Assembly (NCBI RefSeq): GCF_021190955.1
Contig: NZ_JAIOAO010000002.1
Span: forward strand, 310,001-374,000
DNA: 64,000 nucleotides
Source of the DNA: Parachryseolinea silvisoli
Lineage (GTDB): Bacteria; Bacteroidota; Bacteroidia; Cytophagales; Cyclobacteriaceae
Direction: 5' to 3'
Below the pieces are notes generated by a model that saw only the letters and a program-made list of their open reading frames with translations, searched no databases and had not been told where the DNA came from. Positions 7,603 to 16,065 of the stretch are shown here, in pieces. Position numbers and translations under genes: made by a program. Position 1 is the stretch's first letter. Every line of letters begins with the position of its first letter.

Positions 7603-8801
7603 AAAAAGACTGGAAATATATCTTCTACCTCGGGGGTGCCGTTCTGATCTACGTGGCCTTCAATCTACTGGCCCCGCGGCAACTGGATTGGCGCGTGACG
7701 TATTACCATAAACACAAGATACCGTTTGGCGGACATGCTCTCAACACCCTGGTGCACGACCAGTTTGCCGATCGCGACATCCGGCAAAATAACGAGACGT
7801 TGTATGAGCTCTATGACAGCGTACAAAAACCGGTAAACCTGCTGATCGTTGCTTCGTCCTTCTCGCCCGGCGACGAGGAAGTAAAAGCGCTGCTGAAAAA
7901 CGTGGCCATGGGAGGTCATGCACTGATTTCCACGGGTGGGATGTATGGCAAGCTGCCGGATACACTCGGAATTGAGATCACGAATTATTTTTATGAAGAC
8001 GGCTATACTCAGTATATGACCGACGCGACGGACAGCACCCACCTGCGCTTTTCCAACGCAGGCTTGCCAGATACCACGCATTATCTCTATCCGCGTAAAA
8101 ACATGGGTGAACGGATCGCTATCACAAACGATTCCCTGGACATGCGCGTGGCTGCGGTAAACGACCTGGGCATGATCGTGACGGTAACGATACCCTGGGG
8201 CAAGGGCAAGATTATTCTTAACAGCACGCCGATGATCTTTACCAACGCCTATATGTTGTCTGGTGAAAATAATCGTTTTGCCGCCACAACGCTTTCGTAC
8301 TTGCCTGACAACGATCTGCTCTGGACGGAGTTTTACGAGCTGGGGCGTATGGAAGCCCGGACTCCGCTGCGCTTTATCCTGATGACACCGACGCTGCGGT
8401 GGGCCTATTTTATTACGATTCTGGCGTTGTTGCTCTTCATTTTATTTGAAGCCAAACGCCGGCAGCGCACGATTCCGATCATTAAGCCGGTGGCCAATAC
8501 CACACTGGAGTTTGTCCATACCATCGGCGATCTATATTATCAGCACGGCGACCACAAGGATATTGCTGAAAAGCTTATTATGTACTGGCTTGAGCAGGTA
8601 CGGACACGTTACTGGCTTTCTACCACCAAGCTGGACAATGCCTTTACGGAGGCCCTCATTCGCAAGTCGGGCAAGCCGGCTGAAGATGTTCGCGCATTGG
8701 TGAATGTCATTCGCCTGATCCAGTCAAAGCCCGACGTGGCGCTGGACCGCCTGATCGACCTCAATGACCGTATTGAAAAATTCACTCCCTCCTCGCTATA
8801 A
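7599..8801 (+). CDS. DUF4350 domain protein
   Basis: A 400-residue protein with one N-terminal membrane helix (YIFYLGGAVLIYVAFNLLA), a glutamine-amidotransferase-like DUF4350 domain (LLIVASSFSPGDEEVKALL, then GGHALISTGG), a second membrane helix near residue 270 (WAYFITILALLLFILF) and a cytosolic tail of about 110 residues. It starts with TTG in a TTGA overlap with the upstream stop; no ATG near by fits, so re-initiation is likely. DUF4350 proteins regularly sit between DUF4129 and MoxR genes, and this operon follows that order. The enzymatic residues of true amidotransferases are not evident, so it is probably a structural or binding module. Confidence 0.87.
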   Translation: MKKDWKYIFYLGGAVLIYVAFNLLAPRQLDWRVTYYHKHKIPFGGHALNTLVHDQFADRDIRQNNETLYELYDSVQKPVNLLIVASSFSPGDEEVKALLKNVAMGGHALISTGGMYGKLPDTLGIEITNYFYEDGYTQYMTDATDSTHLRFSNAGLPDTTHYLYPRKNMGERIAITNDSLDMRVAAVNDLGMIVTVTIPWGKGKIILNSTPMIFTNAYMLSGENNRFAATTLSYLPDNDLLWTEFYELGRMEARTPLRFILMTPTLRWAYFITILALLLFILFEAKRRQRTIPIIKPVANTTLEFVHTIGDLYYQHGDHKDIAEKLIMYWLEQVRTRYWLSTTKLDNAFTEALIRKSGKPAEDVRALVNVIRLIQSKPDVALDRLIDLNDRIEKFTPSSL

Positions 8802-8812
8802 CACACAACATT

Positions 8813-9790
8813 ATGGAAGAAAAAGCATTTGAAAGCCGCGTAGACCTTAGCGCCCTCAACGCCAGCGTAACACGCATTCGCGAAGAGATCGGCAAAGTGA
8901 TCGTGGGTCAGGAAGCGATGATCGACCTGCTCATCACGGCCATCCTGGCTGACGGCCACGTGCTGATCGAAGGCGTGCCGGGGGTAGCCAAGACGTTAAC
9001 GGCCAAACTGCTGTCGCGAATTATATCGGCGAAGTTCTCGCGCATTCAGTTCACGCCCGACCTGATGCCGTCGGATGTACTCGGTACTTCCGTCTTCAAT
9101 GTTAAAAAGACCGAGTTTGAATTTAAGGCTGGTCCGATCTTCTCGAATATCGTATTGATTGACGAGATCAACCGCGCCCCGGCCAAGACCCAGGCGGCAT
9201 TGTTCGAAGTGATGGAAGAGCGGCAGGTTACCATCGATGGTACGACGTATCCGTTGGAGTATCCTTACCTGGTAGTCGCTACACAAAACCCGGTGGAGCA
9301 TGAAGGCACATACCGTTTGCCGGAAGCGCAGCTGGACCGATTCCTGTTTAAGATTACGGTGGGCTATCCCGAACTGTTGCAAGAGGTTTCTATTCTCGCG
9401 AATCACCACCGTCGTCGTGGCCACCTGGCGCTGGACGAGGTGAATGCGGTGTTGACCGTAGATCAAATCCGGCAGGTGCGTGAGTCGGTGCAGCAAGTAC
9501 ATATCGAAGAGAACCTGGTGCACTATATTGCCAGCATTATGCACGAGACGCGCAATAATCCGGCGCTCTTCCTGGGGGCTTCACCGCGGGCATCGATCGC
9601 GATCCTTAACAGTGCCAAAGCCTATGCTGCCATTAACGGCCGGGACTTTGTAACGCCGGAAGATATCAAGTATATCGCGCTGCCAGTGTTGCGGCACCGC
9701 CTGATGCTTACGCCTGATAAGGAGATGGAAGGTGTGACGACAGACGAAGTGGTAAGACAGATCGTCGATAAAATCGAAGTACCACGCTAG
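8813..9790 (+). CDS. MoxR family AAA+ ATPase
   Basis: A 325-residue AAA+ ATPase of the MoxR/RavA group (AAA_3 domain, C-terminal AAA lid). Walker A is GVPGVAKT (54-61) and Walker B is IVLIDEIN (113-120). The family segment TPDLMPSDVLG (81-91) and the sensor/arginine-finger region RLPEAQLDRF follow, and GASPRAS lies in the lid. These ATPases are thought to act as chaperones that insert cofactors or assemble protein complexes, usually with a von Willebrand-type partner. Here that partner is the DUF58 protein encoded with a 1-base overlap. No BatA/BatB genes are next to it, so this is the DUF58/DUF4129/DUF4350 type of operon. Confidence 0.96.
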   Translation: MEEKAFESRVDLSALNASVTRIREEIGKVIVGQEAMIDLLITAILADGHVLIEGVPGVAKTLTAKLLSRIISAKFSRIQFTPDLMPSDVLGTSVFNVKKTEFEFKAGPIFSNIVLIDEINRAPAKTQAALFEVMEERQVTIDGTTYPLEYPYLVVATQNPVEHEGTYRLPEAQLDRFLFKITVGYPELLQEVSILANHHRRRGHLALDEVNAVLTVDQIRQVRESVQQVHIEENLVHYIASIMHETRNNPALFLGASPRASIAILNSAKAYAAINGRDFVTPEDIKYIALPVLRHRLMLTPDKEMEGVTTDEVVRQIVDKIEVPR

Positions 9791-11121
9791 TGAAGCTCAT
9801 CCGTCCACTATATTTAACCAACCGGCTTTTTATTGCCACGGGAACAGTCGTGATGCTGTTCATTCTCAGCTTTGTGCTGGAGTGGCCCATCCTGATTCCC
9901 CAGGCTGCTTTCTTGCTGTTGCTGGCGGTCATCCTTGCGGATACGCTATTGCTCTTCCGCTTGCGCAAGGGCCTGCATGGGCATCGCATTACTCCCGAGA
10001 AGCTGTCGAACGGTGACCAGAACGAGATCCGTATTCACCTGGAAAATTATTATCCTTTTATAGCGGACATCACCGTCATCGACGAGATACCGCACCAGTT
10101 CCAGCGTCGCGACCTGCACTTTGCGCTTTCCATGCCTCCAGGGCAGAGCAAGACTTTACAGTATTCGCTGCGGCCGGTAAAGCGTGGCGAGTATTCTTTC
10201 GGCACAGTCAACATCTTTGTCTGCTCACCGATCGGTTTCCTTCGCCGCCGGTATAAATTTTCGGACGATGCCATGGTACCGGTATATCCTTCATACCTGC
10301 AAATGCGCAAGTACGAGTTGATGGCCATCTCTAACCGGCTGACGGAAGCCGGTATCAAAAAGATCCGTCGCATTGGTCAGAACACCGAGTTCGAGCTGAT
10401 CAAGGAATATGTGAGTGGCGACGACTTTCGCAACATCAACTGGAAGGCCAGCGCACGCCGTCCGCACCTGATGGTGAACCACTATCAAGACGAACGGTCA
10501 CAGCAGATGTACTGCCTGATCGACAAAGGGCGCGTGATGCAAATGCCCTTCGCGGGCATGAGTCTGTTGGATTATGCTATTAATGCCAGCCTGGTGATCT
10601 CCAACATTGCGATCAAAAAATCAGATAAGGCCGGACTCATTACGTTTCAGGATACGATTGGCACTACGTTGCCGGCGGGACGTAAGAATAATCAAATGTC
10701 GCAGATTCTCGAGGTGCTGTACAACCAGAAGACTGCTTACCGCGAGTCGGACTTCTCGGCATTGTACACACATGTACGCCGCAAAGTGAGCCAGCGCAGT
10801 CTGCTGCTTTTGTTCACGAATTTCGAGTCTATCCATAGCCTCCACCGGCAGCTGCCTTTCTTAAAAAGCCTGGCTCAACAGCACCTGTTGGTTGTAGTCT
10901 TTTTTGAGAATACCGAATTGAAAGCTATGACTACCACGCATGCGGCTGATGTGCGCGGTATATATCACAAAGTCATTGCCGAGAAGTTTGCGTATGACAA
11001 AAAGCTTATTGTAAAAGAATTGAGCCGGCACGGCATACAGGCCTTGCTGACGGCACCGGAGAATCTGACGGTGAACACGATCAATAAGTACCTGGAGTTG
11101 AAGGCCAGGGGGCTGTTTTAG
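9790..11121 (+). CDS. DUF58 domain protein (VWA-like), MoxR partner
   Basis: A 443-residue protein starting with GTG in a TAGTG overlap with the MoxR gene. Two hydrophobic helices lie at about 11-55. An extracytoplasmic or interfacial beta-rich part follows (LRPVKRGEYSFGTVNIFV), then the DUF58 motif (FELIKEYVSGDDFRNINWKASAR, around 199-221) and a von Willebrand-like domain with a degenerate MIDAS (YCLIDKGRVM). DUF58 proteins occur beside MoxR ATPases almost universally and are assumed to be their substrates or adaptors. The downstream gene, an inactive RseP homologue, begins 22 bases later and is probably in the same transcript. Confidence 0.92.
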   Translation: MKLIRPLYLTNRLFIATGTVVMLFILSFVLEWPILIPQAAFLLLLAVILADTLLLFRLRKGLHGHRITPEKLSNGDQNEIRIHLENYYPFIADITVIDEIPHQFQRRDLHFALSMPPGQSKTLQYSLRPVKRGEYSFGTVNIFVCSPIGFLRRRYKFSDDAMVPVYPSYLQMRKYELMAISNRLTEAGIKKIRRIGQNTEFELIKEYVSGDDFRNINWKASARRPHLMVNHYQDERSQQMYCLIDKGRVMQMPFAGMSLLDYAINASLVISNIAIKKSDKAGLITFQDTIGTTLPAGRKNNQMSQILEVLYNQKTAYRESDFSALYTHVRRKVSQRSLLLLFTNFESIHSLHRQLPFLKSLAQQHLLVVVFFENTELKAMTTTHAADVRGIYHKVIAEKFAYDKKLIVKELSRHGIQALLTAPENLTVNTINKYLELKARGLF

Positions 11122-11143
11122 CAATTTTATTATCACCGCACGG

Positions 11144-12448
11144 ATGAACTTATTGCAAAGTCTTTTGCTTATTGCCATCCTTAACCTGGTCTACCAGGCA
11201 GGCTTCTTTGTAATGTCCCGCTGGCTTCGTGTTTCTAACGACCACTATTTCCTCGGCTATGGACGATCGCTGTTTACGTTCAGGGCCGGCGGCGTAAAGT
11301 TCTCCATGGGTTGGTACATCCCGATATTTTTTCTTGCCCGCATCTATACCGTGACCGATGGCCAGAAAAGTGCCATGATCTACCCATGGGAGTTTGCAAA
11401 CCGTACCCTGGGGCGGCGGCTACTGGCTACCTGGGGCGGCGCGATGGCGCTGATCTTCTTTGCCTGGACTTTTTTTACGTATGACGCATTTGTCAAACCG
11501 TATAGCGTCATTACTCGCGAAGATGTGAACCGTTACGGCATCGAACCAAATCAGACCGCGAAAGAGGCCGGCTTCCGATCAGGAGACAAAATCCTACAAA
11601 TAAACAGCCGCGAGTACGAATTGTTTGACGATCTAATCAAACCAACCGCGTTGCTACCGAACGGTGCAGTATATACCGTTCAAAGGGGTGACAGTGTGTT
11701 GGATATTACTATTTCGCCTCAGATGGCGAAGACATTTGTTCCTGACCCTGAGAACTTCCGCCTGTCCCTTCGTATGCCGTTTGAGGTGCTATCTGTCATT
11801 CCTGGAACGCCGGCAGATGCCGCAGCAATACAACCCGGTGATCTCATCACGAAAGCGAACGGGAGAGAGGCCATCCTATCTTTGGATAATGTGCATAACG
11901 AGCGCTATAAAGGTACTGACACCGTCTTGCTAGAAATAGAACGCATCCAGGACGGTCGAACGAGTGTACAGACAAAATATATTGTCATGCCAGAAACTCT
12001 TGCGAAAGATGGCGCCTTCGTCGAAGGCAGCGTGGCGCTGGGCATAAAGACTAAGCTCCTTTTTTCACGTACACACCGGTCACGCACATTTTTTCAGGCA
12101 GCGGGTGAGGGCGTATCTATCATATCAAAATTCTTTACCTCCTCCCTGCGAGGTATTTCTCAGGTGACATACAAGGCATCGCGAAGCGAAATAGAGCCAA
12201 TAGCCATTACGCCAGCAATCCGGTCGTTTGCGCATCATGTCAGCACACGCGCATTGATCGTCTGGATATATAATATTCTGCCGTTGCCTTATTCCCTCTT
12301 CTGGGAAACCATTGCCTTATTCTATGAAGGTATTACCTGGAAGAAATACCCCGAATCCTTATTCAGATGGTCGTGGATAGCGGGCCTTGTTGTGTTTGTC
12401 GCTTTTGTGCTGTTTACGTTCGTAAAAGATCTACTCGCTCTATTCTGA
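11144..12448 (+). CDS. RseP-like site-2 protease homologue lacking catalytic residues (pseudoprotease)
   Basis: The 434-residue protein keeps the architecture of RseP/M50B proteases. There is a first helix (4-26), a second (about 94-112) preceded by the PWEF motif (81-84), two PDZ domains (about 130-190 and 208-275), an EPIAI segment (351-355) where RseP has GPISI, and two C-terminal helices. The zinc motif HExxH is replaced by YQAGF (17-21). The conserved GGYV loop reads IFFLARIY, and the LPxPxLDGG motif reads LPLPYSLFWE (379-388), so both zinc-binding elements are lost. The frame is open and long, so this looks like a maintained inactive paralogue, not a decayed gene. It follows DUF58 by 22 bases. 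A role in binding or escorting membrane substrates is inference. Confidence 0.85.
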   Translation: MNLLQSLLLIAILNLVYQAGFFVMSRWLRVSNDHYFLGYGRSLFTFRAGGVKFSMGWYIPIFFLARIYTVTDGQKSAMIYPWEFANRTLGRRLLATWGGAMALIFFAWTFFTYDAFVKPYSVITREDVNRYGIEPNQTAKEAGFRSGDKILQINSREYELFDDLIKPTALLPNGAVYTVQRGDSVLDITISPQMAKTFVPDPENFRLSLRMPFEVLSVIPGTPADAAAIQPGDLITKANGREAILSLDNVHNERYKGTDTVLLEIERIQDGRTSVQTKYIVMPETLAKDGAFVEGSVALGIKTKLLFSRTHRSRTFFQAAGEGVSIISKFFTSSLRGISQVTYKASRSEIEPIAITPAIRSFAHHVSTRALIVWIYNILPLPYSLFWETIALFYEGITWKKYPESLFRWSWIAGLVVFVAFVLFTFVKDLLALF

Positions 12449-12491
12449 CAACCATGCGGTCACGTCTCGTACTCACAAAGCACAATCGTGT

Positions 12492-13346
12492 TCAATGTAG
12501 GCTCATGCTCAGAATTCCCATGAGCATAATCACCTTACAAAACGCGCTGAGTCGGGCAAAGTCCCGGATAGTATCGGCTCGAATAAGCCGATATAGTAGC
12601 CACAACAGGGGTACGAACAGAAAGATAACATAATACTGTAGCGGCAGTACCTGATAGAAATAATTCAATATCACCACCGTTGCGCTGAATAGGAACAAGA
12701 TGAGGTAGATCACAAACTTCGTGCGGCGAAGCCCCAACATGATGGGCAGGGTCTTGCATCCAAACGTGACATCGCCCTTCAGGTCTTCCATGTCTTTGAT
12801 AATCTCGCGGACGAGCGTCATAAAGAATGCAAAACTGGCGTAGATGATAATCAAGGCACTGCCGGTGTGGTAGTACAGATCGACAATGAAAATGGCCAGG
12901 CCAGTGAGGAAGGCTACCACAAAATTGCCGATGAAGGGCAGTCTCTTTAGGTTATTGGAATAAAACCACAGTAAGAAGACTGTCACCAGGTTTACCGCCC
13001 CGATCTTCCACGACAGTAACAACCCGAGCAGTACACCCGCGCTGGAGAGTACAACGTGAAACAGGATGGCATACCGACGGGTGATGCTTTTGCCAATCAC
13101 GACCCGGCTGGGTTTATTGATGTAGTCGATCTTGACGTCGTAGTAGTCGTTGATGATATAGCCGGCGGCGGCAATCAGCACGGTGGACGTGGCCAGGATG
13201 AACAGAGAGCCGTCGTTGAGCGTGGTGGTGGCAATCAGGAAGCCCGCGGTGCAATATTGGGCCAGACCAATGATAACCAGGTTGCCAAAGCGGGTGAGCT
13301 TGAGCAGCGATTCCAGAAATGTACGAAATGGACGACCTGTTGCCAT
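12492..13346 (-). CDS. UbiA family prenyltransferase (geranylgeranylglycerol-phosphate geranylgeranyltransferase-like)
   Basis: A 284-residue polytopic membrane protein with the two aspartate-rich motifs of UbiA prenyltransferases: NDYYDVKID (about 66-74) and DMEDLKGD (about 187-194), which bind the Mg-diphosphate of the prenyl donor. Eight or so hydrophobic helices are visible. In Bacteroidota proteins of this type are commonly named geranylgeranylglycerol-phosphate geranylgeranyltransferase, the second prenyl transfer in archaeal ether lipids. A partner first-step enzyme is encoded in this window at 48.4-49.1 kb, which makes that name plausible, but a quinone or heme prenyltransferase cannot be excluded. 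It converges on the RseP-like gene with no visible terminator. A small palindrome (ACCGT-TC-ACGGT) lies just before the start. Confidence 0.85.
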   Translation of the reverse strand: MATGRPFRTFLESLLKLTRFGNLVIIGLAQYCTAGFLIATTTLNDGSLFILATSTVLIAAAGYIINDYYDVKIDYINKPSRVVIGKSITRRYAILFHVVLSSAGVLLGLLLSWKIGAVNLVTVFLLWFYSNNLKRLPFIGNFVVAFLTGLAIFIVDLYYHTGSALIIIYASFAFFMTLVREIIKDMEDLKGDVTFGCKTLPIMLGLRRTKFVIYLILFLFSATVVILNYFYQVLPLQYYVIFLFVPLLWLLYRLIRADTIRDFARLSAFCKVIMLMGILSMSLH

Positions 13347-13454
13347 AGATACCGTTCACGGTAAAAATAGCAACAGGTTGTCATTAATTATATTTCCCCA
13401 CGGTCAAAAGCCACGACCGGCATAAAAACAGTCTTGCAACCCGCTGTACGGTCG

Positions 13455-15812
13455 TTAGAACCCAACCGTTAACATTGCCATAAAGTTGGTGCCTGCCTGG
13501 GGGAAATAGTAGGCGACGCCATCATACGCATAGCCGTCAGACGAATATTCTACATCAAACACATTGTTGACCAGTAGGCTTACCTCGCAGCGCTTGACCT
13601 GGTGCAGCGGCAGGCGATAGTTAAATCGTACGTCATTTGTGAAATAACTGTCGAGGGTCAATGTCTCGCTTTCGGTATTGTCGAGGTACTGCTTGCCTAC
13701 ATATTTGGCCAGCCATGTGGCTTGAAAATTCCGGAAGGCATTCCAGGTCAGTTGGCTGCCGGCGATCCAGCCGGGAGAAAGAATGATGGCCGTGGTTTTC
13801 TTTTCGGTCATGTTGTTGGGATCGACTACGTAGTCCTGGTTCCGGTTTACACTCCAGGTAGCATTGGCCTGCCACGCCAGGCGCTCGGTCAGCTTGATAC
13901 CGCCGGAAAGCTCAATGCCGGTGCGGTAGCTTTTGCCTACGTTGGCGCGGATGGGGTTGCCTACGTTATCCAGGCGGCCCGTTAGGACCAACTGGTCGGT
14001 GTAATTCATAAGGTAATAGTTCACCTCCAGATTGTAACGCGAGGCCTGGCGGCGCCAGCCCATTTCGAGGTTGCCGAGGCGCTCGTGTTTGGGCTTTTCG
14101 GTGCCGCCCAGGTAATCGGTGCGGTTTGGCTCGCGGTTAGCGATGGCATACGAACCGTAGAGTACATCCCGCTCCGACACCGTGTAGCTCACGCCGGCCT
14201 TCGGGTTAAAGAAGTGGAAAGAGTCCTGAATGTCATAGGCGAACATACCGTCTTCAAGGCCTGACGTTTTGTAGTCTACTGTGCGGTATTGCAGGTCTAC
14301 AAAAACGTTGAGGTTTTCGAGCACGTCGTAGTTCCATTTGGCATAGATATTAAAGTCATTCTTCTCCGCGTCACCGTCGTAGTATTTATAGCCCGTAGGC
14401 ACGTTGCCCATATACTGTCCCCACAGAATCTTGCCGTAGTGCCGGGCATCACCGTATTGGTTAAAGGCGCCGCCGAGTATAAAAGAGGTTTTGTCCTGAT
14501 CGTAGTTCAGCGAGAAGGTGCCGCCATAGAATTTGTTATCCAGCCATTTGCGTGTTACAAAGTCGCCATACGTCAGGGTCGTGTCACCCAGTACGATGTC
14601 GGACAGGCCCAGGTCGGCAAACGATGTTCCTTGCTGGTACTGTTCGTAGTAGCCACGACCATACGTATAGTGCAGGGAGGCGTTTACGTTCCAGGCATCG
14701 TTGAGCTGTTGTGTGAGGTGCAATTGATAGTGGTCCTGGCGGTATTCATCCACCTGGTCATTGTAGTAGCCGATTACGTTCCAGTTTTCGTCGTACAGGG
14801 CGCCGCACGAGTTGAAGGTGCGGTTGGTCTTCATGGTTTCTGCATCGATGCCGTTCCAGGCCTGGTATGTACGCTCGTGGCCACCGAAGGTAATGGCTTT
14901 GATCACGGTCTTCTTGCCGTAATAGCCGCCGCTGATGTAGTAAGAGGAAAGATCCGACTCGGCGCGGTCTATATATCCATCGGAAAGGATTTTCGACACT
15001 TTGGCATCAAACGCCCAGTGGTTGTTGATCAGGCCGGTACCGGCTTTGGCGGTATAGCGCTGCGTGTTAAAAGAACCGGCTGCCACCATCACTTCCGCAT
15101 ACGGATCAGGTTGCAGCGAGAGCGTCTGCAAGTTTACGGTACCGCCGAACGAACCGGCGCCGTTAGTAGACGTACCGACACCCCGTTGTACCTGGATGCT
15201 TTGTGTGGACGATGCCACGTCGGGTATATCTACCCAGAAGGTGCCTTGCGACTCGCTGTCGTTGTATGGTATGCCGTTAATGGTTACGTTGATGCGTGTG
15301 GCGTCGCTGCCGCGAATGCGCAGGCCGGTGTAGCCCACGCCGGCGCCGGCGTTGGATGTCGTAACGAGTGACGGTGTCCAGTTGAGCAAGAGGGGAAGAT
15401 CCTGGCCGAAGTTCTGGCGGGCCAGCTCGTCTTTGCTCACGTTGGTAAAGGTGGTCGGCGTTTTGCGATCGGCCCGTGTCGACAATACCACCACTTCATC
15501 GGTGAGGGTATACGACGGATCGAGTGACAGCGTCAACTCCTGGTCGGCGGCGACAGAGATCTTCTCGGTGCGCGCAGTGTATCCCAGCGAACGAAGCGTG
15601 ACGGTATACTCACCGGTGGGTACGCGGTCGAACCGAAAGCGGCCTGCGGCATCGGTGGTGGTATAGAACGACAGCTCCGAGAGCTGCAGTGTTGCGCCGA
15701 CAATGGACTCCTGATTTTTGCTATCGCGGACAGTGCCGTAGACAGCATAGCGTTGCGCCTGCGCGCAGAGAGACAACAGCACTGCGGCTGCCATCATTAG
15801 ATGCTTGAACAT
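13455..15812 (-). CDS. TonB-dependent receptor, probably for thiamine
   Basis: A 785-residue outer-membrane receptor. It has a signal peptide (about 1-19), a carboxypeptidase-regulatory-like beta-sandwich (YGTVRDSKNQESIVGATLQL, about 24-110), a plug domain (LLLNWTPSL, GLRIRGSDATRINVTINGIPYND) and a 22-stranded barrel ending in TVGF with a terminal Phe. Importers of this class take up vitamins, siderophores or glycans with energy from TonB-ExbBD. A TPP riboswitch lies in the 5' leader, so thiamine or a precursor is the likely ligand. No SusD-like gene or inner-membrane thiamine transporter follows it here. Large antisense frames in this region are shadows. Confidence 0.93.
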   Translation of the reverse strand: MFKHLMMAAAVLLSLCAQAQRYAVYGTVRDSKNQESIVGATLQLSELSFYTTTDAAGRFRFDRVPTGEYTVTLRSLGYTARTEKISVAADQELTLSLDPSYTLTDEVVVLSTRADRKTPTTFTNVSKDELARQNFGQDLPLLLNWTPSLVTTSNAGAGVGYTGLRIRGSDATRINVTINGIPYNDSESQGTFWVDIPDVASSTQSIQVQRGVGTSTNGAGSFGGTVNLQTLSLQPDPYAEVMVAAGSFNTQRYTAKAGTGLINNHWAFDAKVSKILSDGYIDRAESDLSSYYISGGYYGKKTVIKAITFGGHERTYQAWNGIDAETMKTNRTFNSCGALYDENWNVIGYYNDQVDEYRQDHYQLHLTQQLNDAWNVNASLHYTYGRGYYEQYQQGTSFADLGLSDIVLGDTTLTYGDFVTRKWLDNKFYGGTFSLNYDQDKTSFILGGAFNQYGDARHYGKILWGQYMGNVPTGYKYYDGDAEKNDFNIYAKWNYDVLENLNVFVDLQYRTVDYKTSGLEDGMFAYDIQDSFHFFNPKAGVSYTVSERDVLYGSYAIANREPNRTDYLGGTEKPKHERLGNLEMGWRRQASRYNLEVNYYLMNYTDQLVLTGRLDNVGNPIRANVGKSYRTGIELSGGIKLTERLAWQANATWSVNRNQDYVVDPNNMTEKKTTAIILSPGWIAGSQLTWNAFRNFQATWLAKYVGKQYLDNTESETLTLDSYFTNDVRFNYRLPLHQVKRCEVSLLVNNVFDVEYSSDGYAYDGVAYYFPQAGTNFMAMLTVGF

Positions 15813-15835
15813 GGTAAAAATATTGGTTTAAACCT

Positions 15836-15860
15836 GCAGCGCACAGGGGAATGCGCCTGC
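15836..15860 (-). promoter_or_regulatory. hairpin in the riboswitch leader, candidate expression platform
   Basis: On the minus strand GCAG(G)CGCA pairs with TGCGCTGC around an eight-base loop, giving eight base pairs with one bulged G. It lies between the TPP aptamer and the receptor ATG at 15812. No run of U follows directly; instead a 10-base palindrome GGTTTAAACC and AT-rich leader come next. Control of translation initiation is therefore as likely as termination. The role is inferred from position only. Confidence 0.5.
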
Positions 15861-15870
15861 TTACGTTTAA

Positions 15871-15960
15871 CCTTGCCTTCCCTTCGGCCGCATTACCGGC
15901 ATCAGGTTCATTGGGTATGATCTCAGCCCGTTATATTAAGGCACCCCCTCCCCGGCTTTT
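15871..15960 (-). promoter_or_regulatory. TPP riboswitch (THI box)
   Basis: Read on the minus strand, the leader contains the conserved blocks of the thiamine pyrophosphate aptamer in order: GGGGGTGCC, GGGCTGAGATCATACCC (P2/J region with the CTGAGA motif), GAACCTGATGCCGG (pyrimidine- and pyrophosphate-sensor arms), TAATGC and CGAAGGGAAGG. TPP binding should repress the downstream TonB-dependent receptor. The aptamer ends about 60 bases before the receptor start. Confidence in the element is high; the exact P1 ends are approximate. Confidence 0.95.
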
Positions 15961-16065
15961 TCACCAGGGCTGGGACAAAGGTAATAGTGTACGAATTGAT
16001 TTTGCAAAAAAACTTTCCCCGCGCAGGTGCAGCCCGTATCTTTCGGATAGGTAACACTCTTCCTA

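Noticed and set aside
9790-11121. DUF58 protein as a Bat-type aerotolerance system
   Set aside because: There are no BatA/B/D genes with VWA or TPR domains around it; the neighbours are of the SpoIIM/DUF4129/DUF4350 type.
14289-15371. Long plus-strand open frame of 360 codons across the TonB receptor
   Set aside because: It lies fully antisense to a complete receptor whose sequence is well conserved, is low in normal protein character and has no family features. Long shadow frames are expected at this base composition.
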